Shown: in pieces, positions 35,416 through 45,750 of the stretch
Layout of the letters: each line of letters starts with the position of its first letter
Position numbering within the stretch: the first letter of the stretch is position 1
Source of the DNA: CAIQPS01 sp963721365
Lineage (GTDB): Bacteria > Actinomycetota > Thermoleophilia > RBG-16-64-13
Direction of reading: 5' to 3'
DNA: 64,000 nucleotides
NCBI GenBank assembly: GCA_963721365.1
Contig: CAVRJE010000018.1
Coordinates: 1-64,000, forward strand
Notes under the pieces: model-generated
Seen by the model: only the letters and a program-made list of their open reading frames with translations
What the model was told of the DNA's origin: nothing
The model's database searches: none
Program-made: the position numbers and the translations under genes

Positions 35416-37685
35416 ATGGTAGCCAACAAGACACATAGCGAATCCTCCCGTAGTCTCCTTGCGAGGCTGGCGAAGCTGTATGAGGTGCAGACCCGCTACC
35501 GGGATGCGCTCGGCCGCGAGCGGGAGCCCTCCGACGATAGTCTCCTCAAGACTTTACTCGCCTTGGGCGCCGACGTGAATGGTCCGTCGGGTCTCGCCTC
35601 CGCCGTTCGAGCCCGGGAGGCGGAGCTCTGGGGGACGATGATCGAGCCGGTAGTGGTCGCTTGGGACGGAGCGCTGCCCGACGTTCGTGCTGCGGCTGCC
35701 CGCCGGCGTCGCCCGCTCATCGGCCACGGCACTCCATCTGACTCTTACCCGGGAAGACGGATCGGGCGCGCAGGGGGAGGTGCCGCTCGACCGGTTGAGG
35801 AGCGTCGACGAGGCAGAGGTCGATGGCCGCTCCTTCGCGGCCCTCTCGCTGTCCCGTGGCCAGGGGAAGCGAGTCGTGCAAGGGGCCGGCGGCCTCCCGA
35901 CCGGGTATCACCGGCTGCGGGTGGAAGCGCGGGGAAGTGTGGGCGAGGCCGTCGTGATATCGGCTCCCCGGCGCTGCTGGGAGCCGGAGACCGGTGTTCC
36001 CCAGTCGGCCGGCACCGGGAGACGGCGCCGCTCCCGCCGGCTCCAAGGGAGACCACGCGGGTGCCGAGCCCGCGGCCGGCGGCGCGACCGATGGACGAGC
36101 CGCTGCGCGCGCTCGCGGGCAGGCAGTGGGGGGTGTTCGCCCCTGTGTACGCGTTGCGGAGCGCGCGAGACTGGGGGGCCGGCGACCTGGCCGATCTGAA
36201 GGCGCTTGTGGAGTGGACTGGGGAGCAGGGCGGATCTCTGGTGGCGACGCTGCCGCTCCTCGCCGCCTCGTTCGGGGAGGGAGCCGACCCGTCGCCCTAT
36301 CGCCCGCTTACCCGGCTCTTCTGGAACGAGTTCTTCCTGGCGCCGGAGGGCGTCGAGGAGTGGCAGAGCTGCGAACCGGCGCGACGCCTGTGGAACTCCG
36401 CCGGGACGCAGAGGCTGCGGGACGCGCTCCGGGCCACGGACGTGGTGGACTACCCAGCGGTAATGGCGCTCAAACGGACCGTGATCGAGGAATTGGCGCG
36501 CTGCTTTTTCGAGCACGCGGGCGAAGCCCGGCGGCGCGGCTATGAAGGCTATCTCCGAGACAATCCGTTCGCCCGCGACTACGCCGCCTTCCGAGCCGCG
36601 GAGGACGCCCGCGGGTGCCTGGGCCACGCGGGCCGGGCCACCGGGCGGGGCTGGAGGCAGACGGCCGAGCAGTATCACCTGTACTGTCAGTGGCAGATGG
36701 ACCGCCAGTTGGCCGGACTGTCGGGCAAGGGAGCGGCGGGGCTGCTTTTGGATCTCCCCTTGGGGGTGCATCCCGACGGGTTCGACGTGGAGCGCTGGCC
36801 GGAGCTGTTCGCGACCGGCATGTCCACCGGGGCGCCGCCCGACATGTTCTTCGCGAACGGACAGGACTGGACCACGCCGCCGCTTCGTCCCCAGGAGGAT
36901 CGGCGCGCGGCTACCCCTACTTCGGCGCCTGCCTTCGGAACCTCATGCGTCACGCCTCGGTGCTGAGGATCGACCACATGATGTCGTTCCATCGTCTGTT
37001 CTGGATACCGGCGGGCATGGAGCCGAAGGACGGCGTCTACGTCACCTACCCGGCCGAGGAGCTGTACGCCGTCCTCTCCCGGGAATCCCACCGCTATCAG
37101 ACCGCCGTCGTCGGCGAAGACCTGGGTACCGTGCCCAACGGGGTCCGGGCGAGCATGGGCCGACACGCCGTAGCCCGCACCTGGATCTTCCTGGGGTCGC
37201 TGCGGCCTCGGGCGAAGATCATGACCGCGGAGGTCCCCCCGGGTGCTCTCGTCACACTGGAGACGCACGACATGGTGCCGCTCGCCGGCTTCCTGCATGG
37301 CGACGACATAGAGACTCGGGTGGAGACAGGCCAACTCGACCCCGAGGCGGCGCACCGCGAATCCGCCGCGCGCCGCCGTCTGGTGGCCCGTCTGGCCCGT
37401 CTGTTCGGAGCCCCGGAGGACGATCCCGCCCGAGCCGCGAGGCCGATCCTCGCGGGGAGCCTTGCCTATCTGGCCCGCAGCACCGCGAAGATCATCCTCG
37501 TCAACCTCGAGGACCTCCTACTGGAGCGCCGGCCGCAGAACGTGCCCGGCACGGAGCGCGAGCGGCCGAACTGGCGGCGCAAGATAGCCGTTTGCCTCGA
37601 AGAACTGCCGCGGCGCCAGCAGGCCAGCGGGCTGCTGAATCTGGGCAGCCCCGGCCGCGGGACCCTGGCCGGCGCGTCTTCCTAG
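35416..37685 (+). CDS. malQ: 4-alpha-glucanotransferase (GH77; three frameshifts)
   Basis: About 757 aa. Transfers segments between alpha-1,4-glucans and frees glucose, making substrates for the phosphorylase next door. The N-terminal accessory domain is split near 35690 and 36000. The GH77 core runs from about 36100: RQWGVFAPVYALRSARDWGAGDLADLK, in part WGVFAPVYALRS, then DYPAVMALK and LLLDLPLGVHPDG. After a shift near 36905 come LRIDHMMSFHRLFWIP (nucleophile Asp), VVGEDLGTVP (acid/base Glu) and LETHDMVPL. The stop overlaps that of the O-antigen-ligase-like gene on the other strand. Confidence 0.92.
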
Positions 37686-40169
37686 TCCGTCGAAAGCTTC
37701 TGGATCAACTGTATCGTCTCAGCCATCGCCGGCTCCAGAGGGTTCCGTTCGTCGGCGCCGGCGATGAAACCGGAGGCCAGCTCGAGAAGTCGCCTCTGAG
37801 TCAGATCTCGGTACTTCTCGGCGGCTCGTACGGACGCGTAGCCCTGGGCAAGTGAACCGATCGCGGTCCCGGCGGCGGGAACGGTGCCGGCACCGGCCAG
37901 TCCCGACCAGTCATGCTGGTCGACGAACGACGTGGCCGGAGCCGTTGCCTCCAGATCGCTTCCCCTGCCCTCCGCGTAGGCCTTTGCGGCAAGAAGATCC
38001 AGAGTGGCCCATGCGGCTCTGTAGTAGTTCGCCCAATCCGCCGGCTCTCTGGCGATCGCCTTCTCGTGAGCCGCGATAGCCAGGGCGAGGTCGTCGAGCG
38101 CGGCTCCGGCTCGGTCCGGCTGTTGGGAAGTGAGGGCATCGCGGGCGGCGCCGGTGTAGATGGAGGCCTGAGTGACATATGGGCTCGCGTCACCGGGAGC
38201 GAACCAGCGGGCAGACGCTGCCCGTCCGGCCGCGGCCGGCGGGTCGGTCCGGGAGAGGGCCAGGGCCGAGTTCTGGATCTGCGCAGAGAGGAAGGCCGGC
38301 CCGACGAGCAGCAACACTGCGACTGAAAGCACGATCAGCCCGATACGGAAGGTCTGCGACAAGGGACCGGGAGGCCGGAGCGGGCCGATGCCCCACCTCT
38401 TTCTCTGCGCTCGCCGCGGACCAGGGCGGGATTCTGGTGCCTTCGCATCCGGGGCCGTGTCGGCTCTCGCGGTCATGCTCTCCCGGTTCTGCGGCAACCG
38501 TCCGGTGATTCTGGGCCACATAGTCCCTGCCCGGGCATCGACGGAGGCTAGACCGGCGGCCAGCATCAACAGCGCGGGGATGCTCACGCCCGCCGCCTGC
38601 CAGAGCCACTCGACATTGGCAAAGACGAACCAGTACGCGGCCCCGACGAAGAGAGCCATCTCCCAGCCATAAACCATGGGATCGACGCCCCACCGGGAGA
38701 CGTCGCCCCGGCCACCCGGCAGGTGCGCCCGTGCCGCCCGGCTTTCGCCCCGCGTGTGCAGCCACGTCTGTCTCGCTCGTCCCCAACCCGCGGCGAAGCG
38801 CGGCCACAGGATCCCGACGATGGCGACAAGCATCCCGCCGAAGGCGAGCAAGCCGCCGACGATACCGGTGTCGCCAAGCACCTGCAGCGTTATGGAGTGA
38901 GCCCGCCTCGGTTCGCCGGTGTAGCCGGCATCGGTCCGCAACCGATCGTACTGCAGCGGGAAGTTGTCCGCTCCTGCGCCGAGCCAAGGCGCTTCCTCGA
39001 ACTCGCGCCACGCCACCTTCCACATCCCCATCCTTCCGGCGGAAGACGTCTCGGCGACACGAGGTTGGCCGGTTTCGCCAGATATCGTGGTGCTCTGCTG
39101 CGCGCTGTCCGTGGTGAACCGGCGCCAGGTTTGCGACATCCACCCGAACGGGCCGCCCTCGTCTTTGGTCAGAGTCACCGCCCCGTACACAAGGCCGGCC
39201 ACACAAGCGACGAGGATGACGGTCCCGAATATCGCCTTCATCCGCCCGCTCACGCGCACCCACGTTTCGAGAAGCGAAAGGATCGTCCCAATGAAGGCCG
39301 CCGTTATCACCGCCACCGTGAGCGTGCGAGCGGCCAGCGCCCCGGTCAAAGCCTCCGGGCCCTGCACCCAGTACTTGTTGAACTGAGGAAACGCGTATGC
39401 CATGAGCATGGCCGGAACAAGGAGGTAGAAGAGCAGCCGCAAGCGGGCCGGCGAAAGCAGGAACATGAGCACCAATGTGATGGCCATACTCCATGTGGCT
39501 GCCAGGGATTGGGTCAGCATGGCGAGTCCCAGTAGCCCTGTCGCCAGGCCGAGGGCCAGTCCCCGGACGGGCGCCCGCTCGTTCGGGCCGGACGCCAGCC
39601 ACATGAGCGGCCAGAACGAGATGAGGAACATCGCGGCTGCGCTGTCGGGGTCGCTCGCGGGGTATGCCAGTCGATTTGACAAGAAGAGGCGGGGAAGGTC
39701 GCTCGTCGACCAGAGGCGCCACACACAAACGGCGAGGAGCGCGGAAGCCGCGAGCCAGCAACAGATAGCGGAAGGCCGCTCTGGCAGGAGTCGCGGTGAA
39801 GTAGACCAGGGCCAGGGCCAGCACGAGCAGGTACGCGAAGGTCCGCCCGGATTCAAGCCACGCCCTGCCGCTCGATGCTGCCCACAACATTGACGCGGCC
39901 ACCCAGACTGAGTACGCACCAAGCAGGGCCAGCACCGTGAGAGAGAGTTGCCGCGGCCGGCGAGGGTAGGCGATCAGAACCGCCACGACCAGCCCGAAAA
40001 CGGCCAGGACCAGCACCGGCACGAGCCACTGTCTGGCTGGATATCCCCCAGAGGAGAACGCGAGCCACAGCCAGATGGCGAGCAGAAACGCGATGGACAG
40101 GACGGAAAGAAGGAGAGCTCGACTGCCGGGATGTCCGGCGTCATCAGTCGTCAACCGATCGACCGGCAT
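37682..40169 (-). CDS. O-antigen ligase/polymerase-like membrane protein (frameshift near 39780)
   Basis: About 829 aa when joined, from the ATG at 40169 with GAGGG upstream. Twelve or more hydrophobic segments span the first 550 residues. The Wzy_C-like part has GRMGMWKVAWREFEEAPWLGAGADNFPLQY and RRAHSITLQVLGDTGIVGG, partly quoted as AHSITLQVLGDTGIVGG; such an extracellular loop followed by 'HN/HS' is the O-antigen ligase signature. The C-terminal ~220 residues form a soluble Ala-rich helical region resembling TPR repeats (AIAAHEKAIAREPADWANYY). It probably joins or polymerises surface glycan. UDP-glucose dehydrogenase nearby fits. Confidence 0.82.
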
Positions 40170-40261
40170 TCTACCCTCGACATCTCCTAGCAAGCCACCC
40201 CTCCTTCTCTCAAACGACTCTACCACGAGACGCGACTCACGGCGGCGCGACCGCCGAGCGA

Positions 40262-40290
40262 TTGACAATGCGGTCCCCGGCTCGTACCGT
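40262..40290 (+). promoter_or_regulatory. Sigma-70-type promoter of the DUF4282 gene
   Basis: TTGACA (40262-40267), a 17-bp spacer and TACCGT (40285-40290). The -35 box is perfect and the spacing ideal; the -10 box is weaker. It lies about 47 bp before the GTG start. Confidence 0.65.
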
Positions 40291-40337
40291 GAGGGCAGGA
40301 TGAACCGGAGTGCTGTCGTTCGAAGGAGGGAAGCAGA

Positions 40338-40856
40338 GTGGCTGATGAACTAAAGACATGCGCTAACTGCGGCAATGCCCAGGCCACAGGCGCGTTCTGC
40401 GAAGCGTGTGGCGCCAAACTGCCGGCTGCGGTTGCCGCGGTGGCAACTACCCCTTCTGCGGATCCGGCGCCCACCGCTCAGCCGGTCTCGCCCCCACCGC
40501 CGCCGCCGCCCGTCGCCGCTCAGCCTGCCCCGCCACCTCCACCGCCGGGCTCGTACGCTGATATCACGGGCAAGGGTTTTTGGACGAAGTTCTTCGATTT
40601 CTCGTTCAATGACTTCATCACGCCCAGCGTCATCAAGGTGCTCTTCATCCTGTTCATGGTGGTGATAGGGCTTGGCTTCCTCGGCGGCGTCATCAACGGG
40701 TTCATGTGGTCTCCCGTTCTGGGGGTGTTCGCTCTTATCGGAGGCCTCATCTGGGGATTCGTCTCTCTCATACTCGCCCGAGTCTTCCTCGAGATCGTTA
40801 TCGTGTTCTTCCACATCCACGACAACACGAAGGAGATCGCCAAGAGCAAGCGGTGA
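40338..40856 (+). CDS. Zinc-ribbon DUF4282 membrane protein
   Basis: 172 aa, GTG start with GAAGGAGGG upstream. The N-terminal zinc ribbon has CANCGNAQATGAFCEACG (four Cys). A Pro/Ala-rich linker (PPPPPPPVAAQPAPPPPPP) joins it to a DUF4282 domain with two or three membrane helices (VIKVLFILFMVVIGLGFLGGV, VFALIGGLIWGFVSLILARV) and the conserved end LEIVIVFFHIHDNTKEI. Function unknown. The same zinc ribbon plus linker design appears in the protein at 61157-62287. Confidence 0.88.
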   Translation: MADELKTCANCGNAQATGAFCEACGAKLPAAVAAVATTPSADPAPTAQPVSPPPPPPPVAAQPAPPPPPPGSYADITGKGFWTKFFDFSFNDFITPSVIKVLFILFMVVIGLGFLGGVINGFMWSPVLGVFALIGGLIWGFVSLILARVFLEIVIVFFHIHDNTKEIAKSKR

Positions 40857-40913
40857 GTCTGGCGCGGCGGTCTTGTTGCTGTCGCCCCACCTAGCAGCCT
40901 CCTCGGAGAACGA

Positions 40914-40941
40914 AAAGGGGCCGCCGGAAGGCGGCCCCTTT
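40914..40941. terminator. Strong bidirectional terminator
   Basis: 12-bp perfect stem AAAGGGGCCGCC/GGCGGCCCCTTT with a GGAA tetraloop. The A-run and T-run at the two ends suit both strands. It lies between convergent genes, 58 bp after the DUF4282 stop and 50 bp from the small protein stop. Confidence 0.85.
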
Positions 40942-40990
40942 CTATCGAGGTCCGGCTCGCGATCTAGAATCGCCCGCCGGTCCTGTCGCC

Positions 40991-41233
40991 TCAGTCCTTG
41001 ACCAAGAAGATCTCGGCGCCCCGTTGGACGACCCGGATGTTCTTGACGTCTTCCGCCTCGAGGACTTTCCGCAGGCCCTGCACCAGAGTCACCGGTTTAC
41101 GGTCCGTTCCCGCGACGACAGCGCTCTTCGCGCCACTCGCCAGGAACTCGTTGACGATCTCCTTGTAGAAACTCGATCGCTGCCGCATGGGCACGGCTTG
41201 GGGAATCAATTCGAACCCCTTACCCTTGGCCAT
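40991..41233 (-). CDS. Small basic conserved-looking protein, unknown
   Basis: 80 aa from the ATG at 41233 (GTGAGGTC upstream). It reads MAKGKGFELIPQAVPM and then RQRSSFYKEIVNEFLASGAKSAVV, PVTLVQGLRKVLEAEDVKNI and RVVQRGAEIFLVKD. Alpha/beta pattern with Lys/Arg throughout and no signal peptide. I do not recognise a family; a small nucleic-acid-binding protein is conceivable. Good coding bias and a terminator behind it support a real gene. Confidence 0.72.
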   Translation of the reverse strand: MAKGKGFELIPQAVPMRQRSSFYKEIVNEFLASGAKSAVVAGTDRKPVTLVQGLRKVLEAEDVKNIRVVQRGAEIFLVKD

Positions 41234-41463
41234 TGCCGACCTCACTTTCAAATGTGCAATAGCGATGCATAGACAATACTACCATCGAACACCCGTGCCC
41301 TAAACTGGGGTCATGCCTCATAGGTGCTTCTTCTACCAATATTGTACAGAGAATGAATAATGAACACGACCACAACCAGACGATGAAACTGGTCGGGACA
41401 AACAGGCTGACTGAATCTGTAACGCCAACGACGAGATAGATCACGAACGAACCGAGGATGCTG
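41234..41463. other. AT-rich intergenic region upstream of the small protein
   Basis: About 230 bp, clearly lower in GC than the flanks (roughly half G+C). It separates the ugd stop from the small-gene start on the same strand, so it should carry the small gene's promoter. A weak hydrophobic reading exists on the - strand (41220-41495) but overlaps both neighbours. No hairpin or tRNA-like fold was found. Confidence 0.5.
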
Positions 41464-42750
41464 CTAAGGCTTTCTTCCCACACCCTCGTAGGCAAAGCCC
41501 AGCCCAGTGAGCAAGGCTCCGTCGAGAGCGTTCCGGCCGTCGATGACGACAGGCCGGGCCATCAGCTCCCGGGCGGCAGCCCAATCCAGTTCGAGGAACT
41601 CGTCCCATTCGGTCACCAGGACGCACGCATCGGCGCCTTCGAGGGCGGAGAGCGCCGAGGGCATGCAGCGGAGGGCCGGCAGAAGCTCCCGCATGTTGTC
41701 CATCGCCACGGGGTCGTAGCCCACCACCTGGGCGCCTTCGGCAATAAGCCGCCCGGCGAGCACAATGGACGAAGCCTGCCTGATGTCGTCCGTGTTCGGC
41801 TTGAAAGCAAGGCCCAACAGGGCAATGCGCCGGCCGCGCAGCTCGTCGCCAAGGTGGCGCTTGAGCTTGCCAATGACCTTGCGCTTCTGCAGCTCGTTCA
41901 CTTCGATGACCGCGTTGAGCAACTGGAAGTGGTATCCCGAGTTGCCCGCTATCTGCTTGAGGGCGGACACGTCCTTGGGGAAGCAGCTTCCGCCGTAACC
42001 GATGCCTGCCTGAAGGAAGTGTGGCCCGATACGGCGGTCCAGTCCCATCCCCCGGGCCACGACGGTGACGTCGGCCCCCGTCGCCTCACAGACGTTGGCG
42101 ATCTCGTTGATGAAGCTGATCTTGGTGGCGAGGAAGGCGTTCGAGGCGTACTTGATCATCTCCGCCGACGCCACGTCTGTCGTCAGCACCGGCGAATCGA
42201 TGCCCTGGTACAGCTCGGCAACCCGTTCGGCCACTCCCGGCTCGTCCGCCCCTACCACGATGCGGTCGGCGTGCATGAAGTCCTCGATGGCCGTCCCTTC
42301 CCGGAGGAACTCCGGATTGGAGGCGTAGCGGACGTGGCCGTGCCCGCGAGCCGCGAGCTCGGCTTTGACCGCGCCACCGGTACCCACCGGCACCGTGGAT
42401 TTGGTCACCAGGACGCGTTCGGCCTGGTCTGGGGGTAGGCTGTCGAGGGCCTGCCAGATGCGGGAAAGATCGGCGTCGCCCGAGTAGGTGGAGGGCGTGT
42501 CGACGCACAAGAAGATGAATTCGGCCCCGGCATACGCCCTAGCGAGGTCGGTGGTGAAGTCGATGCGCTCCCTCTCCCTACCTATCAGCTCCGCCAGCCC
42601 CGGCTCGTAGATAGGGATGTCCCCGGCGCGCAGCAATTCCACTTTTTCGGCATCAACATCGAGTGCGACCACGTCGTGCCCGAGATGCGCCATGCAGGCC
42701 GCCGTGACCAGCCCCACATACCCCGCCCCGACGATGGCCAACCGGCTCAC
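41464..42750 (-). CDS. ugd: UDP-glucose 6-dehydrogenase
   Basis: 428 aa, intact. Oxidises UDP-glucose twice to UDP-glucuronate for surface polysaccharide. Rossmann start RLAIVGAGYVGLVTAACMAHLG, in part IVGAGYVGLVTA. Then VDTPSTYSGDADLS, STVPVGTG and SNPEFLREGTAIEDF. The catalytic Cys lies in GYGGSCFPKDVSAL. The C-terminal NAD/UDP domain has GLAFKPNTDDIRQASS. It ends the operon started by the LOG-like gene, 25 bp after the 38-codon gene. Confidence 0.95.
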   Translation of the reverse strand: MSRLAIVGAGYVGLVTAACMAHLGHDVVALDVDAEKVELLRAGDIPIYEPGLAELIGRERERIDFTTDLARAYAGAEFIFLCVDTPSTYSGDADLSRIWQALDSLPPDQAERVLVTKSTVPVGTGGAVKAELAARGHGHVRYASNPEFLREGTAIEDFMHADRIVVGADEPGVAERVAELYQGIDSPVLTTDVASAEMIKYASNAFLATKISFINEIANVCEATGADVTVVARGMGLDRRIGPHFLQAGIGYGGSCFPKDVSALKQIAGNSGYHFQLLNAVIEVNELQKRKVIGKLKRHLGDELRGRRIALLGLAFKPNTDDIRQASSIVLAGRLIAEGAQVVGYDPVAMDNMRELLPALRCMPSALSALEGADACVLVTEWDEFLELDWAAARELMARPVVIDGRNALDGALLTGLGFAYEGVGRKP

Positions 42751-42775
42751 GATCCGTACCGTTCAGGCTGTCTCA

Positions 42776-42892
42776 TCACTCCGTCCTCAAGAAGTCGATG
42801 ATGGTCTGCACCAATCCTTGCACAATCTTATCCTGATGCGCGGCGGTCCTGAGCACCGGTTCCCCCGTGTCGCGCTCGTGCGGGTCGGCCAT
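42776..42892 (-). CDS. 38-aa coupled small protein
   Basis: The ATG at 42892 overlaps the stop of the LOG-like gene as TGATG, which indicates translational coupling. The product begins MADPHERDTGEPVLRTAAHQ and ends DKIVQGLVQTIIDFLRTE, so the second half could form an amphipathic helix. It ends 25 bp before ugd. No family recognised. Coupling and the acidic/amphipathic pattern support it, but its size keeps confidence moderate. Confidence 0.55.
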   Translation of the reverse strand: MADPHERDTGEPVLRTAAHQDKIVQGLVQTIIDFLRTE

Positions 42893-43377
42893 CAGACCGC
42901 CCTCCGAGCGTCGAGCGCCTGCCGTATCAAGGCCATCGCCTCCGAGGGGGACGAGGCATACCAGATTCCTTCCGTGCCCAGGTCGTTCTGTAGACGCCAA
43001 CCGGACAGGATGACCACCGGCCGGCCTACCCTGGCCGCGAGCCCGATCTCGGAGAGCGTGCCGTAGCTGCCCCCGATCGCGATGACCGCATCCCCGGAAC
43101 TGACGACCGCGAGGTTGCGGGCGTGACCCAGGCCGGTGGTGATGACATGGTCAAGGTAGGGATTGGCCGGGCTCCGGTCGTGGCCGGGCAAGATGCCGAT
43201 GGTGGACCCTCCGGCCTCCCTGGCGCCGCGCGCGGCCGCCTCCATGATGCCCGACAGCCCGCCACACACGAGTGTCGCTCCGGCCCTGGCAACGAGACCG
43301 CCCACTTCCATTGCTGTCGCGTACTCGGCGGCTCCGCACTGACCTCCGCCGATCACCGAGATGTACTCCGGTTGCAT
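42892..43377 (-). CDS. TIGR00725-type LOG-like Rossmann protein
   Basis: 161 aa from the ATG at 43377. It has the short Rossmann fold of the LOG/'lysine decarboxylase-like' superfamily: YISVIGGGQCGAAEYATAMEVG, in part SVIGGGQCG, LVCGGLSGIMEAAARGAREAGG and IAIGGSYGTLSEI, the last matching the nucleotide-binding PGGxGTxxE motif with Ser for Gly. Relatives include cytokinin-type nucleotide phosphoribohydrolases and the MoCo carrier proteins. True activity is unknown. First gene of the run to ugd. Confidence 0.85.
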   Translation of the reverse strand: MQPEYISVIGGGQCGAAEYATAMEVGGLVARAGATLVCGGLSGIMEAAARGAREAGGSTIGILPGHDRSPANPYLDHVITTGLGHARNLAVVSSGDAVIAIGGSYGTLSEIGLAARVGRPVVILSGWRLQNDLGTEGIWYASSPSEAMALIRQALDARRAV

Positions 43378-43416
43378 CAGACTAGAATAGCACCGGCCGC
43401 CCCACGAACTCAGCGT

Positions 43417-43484
43417 GGGAGAATCGTGACCCCTCGAAGGAGGAGTCGCAAAGCGCAGCCGGGACGAGGGGTCACGATTCTCCC
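43417..43484. repeat. 20-bp perfect inverted repeat, 28-nt loop, overlapping the helicase stop
   Basis: The left arm is 43417-43436 and the right arm 43465-43484; they are perfect complements, starting GGGAGAATCG and ending CGATTCTCCC. The helicase stop (43472-43474) lies within the right arm. The loop is purine-rich (AAGGAGGAG near its start). It could act as a terminator between the helicase and the LOG-like gene. Its length and wide loop are also consistent with a small palindromic repeat element. Confidence 0.75.
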
Positions 43485-45750
43485 CTGGCGTAAAGCATGG
43501 CTCCCAGCAGCCGGAGGGCCTGCTCCTTGTCGAGCGGCTCGTTCCAGTTGCCGCACTTGGGGGACTGCACGCACGAAGGGCAACCGGTTTCGCAGGGGCA
43601 GTCTCTGACCAGTTTGTAGGCGTCCCTGACCCACTCCGGGAAGCGCTCGAAGCCCTGCCGCGATATGCCCACCCCTCCCGCGTGGCCGTCGTATATGAAG
43701 ATCGTCGGCTCCTCGGTCTGGGAATGGACCGGCGTGGAGAGACCGCCGATATCCCATCGGTCGCACATGGCGAAGAGGGGCAGCAGGGCGATGAGCGCGT
43801 GCTCGACGGCATGGATAGCCCCGGGCAGCCGGACCAACTCCGCCTCCGAGGGGAACAACTCGGCCGGGAGGGTGAACCACATAGCCTCGGTGACGAACTC
43901 CTGCGCGGGCAGATCGAGCTCCTGGGTGCCCAGCGCCTCGTTGCTGCCCGCCTTTCGCATCTGGAAGGCCACCACCCGGCTGGTGACCGCGATCTGGCCC
44001 AGGTGCAGCGACAGCGGGCCGTGGGACGTCTGCAGGGTTTCGGTGAGGATGCGGGTGTCGGTCTCCCGCCGGGGCAGGGTGTGATACGAATCCCAGAACG
44101 GCCGCACCAGCGCCACCCGGCCGTCCAGATCGAGCTCCGTGACCAGGTAGGCGTCGCCCATGTGCAGGTAGACGGCCCCGGGGTGGAGTGCCGAAAAGGC
44201 GGTCTCGGCGCCTTCCGTGCCGACGATATCGCCCGTCTCTCCATCCACGATGGTGTACTGCTCGCCGGCGGTGGAACGCAGGCCGATCTTTGCCGCGGGG
44301 AACCCGGAGCCGGCGAAGAACCAGGAATCGTTCTTGCGCCGCACCAGGCCGTCCTCGGCTGCCCGCTCGAGAGCGGCCGGGAGCCCGGGCCCGAAGAACC
44401 GGGCGTCGTCGGCCCCGAGAGGGCCCTCGTAGGCCGCTGCTGCCAGGTGGTCAAGATGGATGAACGGATTGGCGAAATCGACCGTGGCGGCCTCCACGTC
44501 GCGCTCCAGAAGCATCTCGGGGTGGTTGACGAAGAACTGCTCGAGCGCGTCGTTGCCGGCCACGAAGATGCCCAGGCTCTCGCCCTTGCCCCGGCCGGCG
44601 CGGCCCCATTGCTGCCACAGGCTGGCCATGGTGCCGGGATAGCCGACGGTGATGGCGGCGTCGAGAGCCCCGATGTCTATGCCCAGCTCGAGCGCGCTCG
44701 TACAGACGACCGCCAGAAGTTGCCCGCCGAACAGCTTCGCCTCGATGCTGCGGCGTTGCTCAGGGGTGTAGCCGGCGCGATAGGGAGAGAGGCGGTGGGC
44801 GAGCCCGGCGTCGATCTCCCGGAGCCGGTCCGCCGTCAACTGGTAGATGAGCTCGGCGGTGCGCCGGGACTTGGTGAAGCAGATGGAGCGCACCTGGTTG
44901 CGGACGAGTTCGGCAAGCAGATCGGCCGCCTCGGTGGTGGGGCTGCGCCGCACATTGAGCTCGTCCTCCACCAGAGGCGGCTGCCAGAACACTATCTTGC
45001 GGGCTCCGACCGGGGCCCCGTCACCGCTGATGTGGGTCACGTCCACCCCGGTGAGGTTGGCGGCATGTTCGCGCGCGTTCCGGATGGTGGCCGATGCCAG
45101 GATGAACCGCGGCTCCGCTCCGTAGAACGACGCCACCCGCCGGAGCCGGCGCAGGACGTTGGCCACGTTGCTGCCGAAGACCCCCCGGTAGGTGTGGGCC
45201 TCGTCGATGACCACGTAGCGGAGGTTGTAAGAAGAAGTCGTCCCAGCGCTCGTGCCGGGGGAGCAGGCTCACGTGGATCATGTCCGGGTTGGTGAGAAGC
45301 ACGCGGGCTTTCTGTCTGGCCACCTGCCGGGCGGCGGTAGGCGTGTCGCCATCGTAGGTGGCCGTCTCCACCTGCCTGCCGGCGAGAAGGCGGATGCGGC
45401 GCAACTGGTCCTGGGCGAGCGCCTTGGTGGGGTAGAGGTAGATGGCCCGGGCGTGAGGGTCGCGAAGCAGGCCGTCGAGCACCGGCAGGTTGAAGCACAG
45501 GCTCTTGCCTGAGGCGGTGCCGGTGGTGACCATGAAGTCCTCGCCCCGCTGGCCGGCGTTCCAGCACTCGGCCTGGTGGGTCCACAGGCGTTTGATGCCC
45601 TGCGCTGCCAGGGCGTCGACGAGCTGCAGATGGAGTCCGCGGGGCAGGTCCGCCCGCCGCCCCGGGCGGGCGGGGAGGACGGTCTCGTGCTCGATCTGGG
45701 GGAAGTCTCTCGGTGGAGAGGAGATCGAACAATGGGCGTCTGTCTCTCAT
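43472..45750 (-). CDS. DEAD/DEAH helicase with C-terminal DUF1998 zinc region, MrfA/YprA family (two frameshifts)
   Basis: About 760 aa from the ATG at 45750 (MRDRRPLFDLL). After a shift near 45710 comes a Q-motif-like HLQLVDALAAQGIKRLWTHQAE, in part LWTHQAECWNAG, then motif I VTTGTASGKSLCFNLP, YLYPTKALAQDQ and motif II DEAH (VIDEAHTYRGVFGS, after a shift near 45230). Motif III is LASATI; the second RecA domain has VVCTSALELGIDIGALD and QQWGRAGR. The C-terminal four-Cys cluster is CPCETGCPSCVQSPKCGN. MrfA proteins unwind DNA in a UvrA-independent repair of crosslinks and bulky lesions. Confidence 0.9.

Noticed and set aside
41220..41495. Small hydrophobic membrane protein on the minus strand
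   Set aside because: The frame overlaps the ugd end and the start of the small gene at 41233 and has no ribosome-binding site or recognisable family; AT-rich DNA gives such frames easily.
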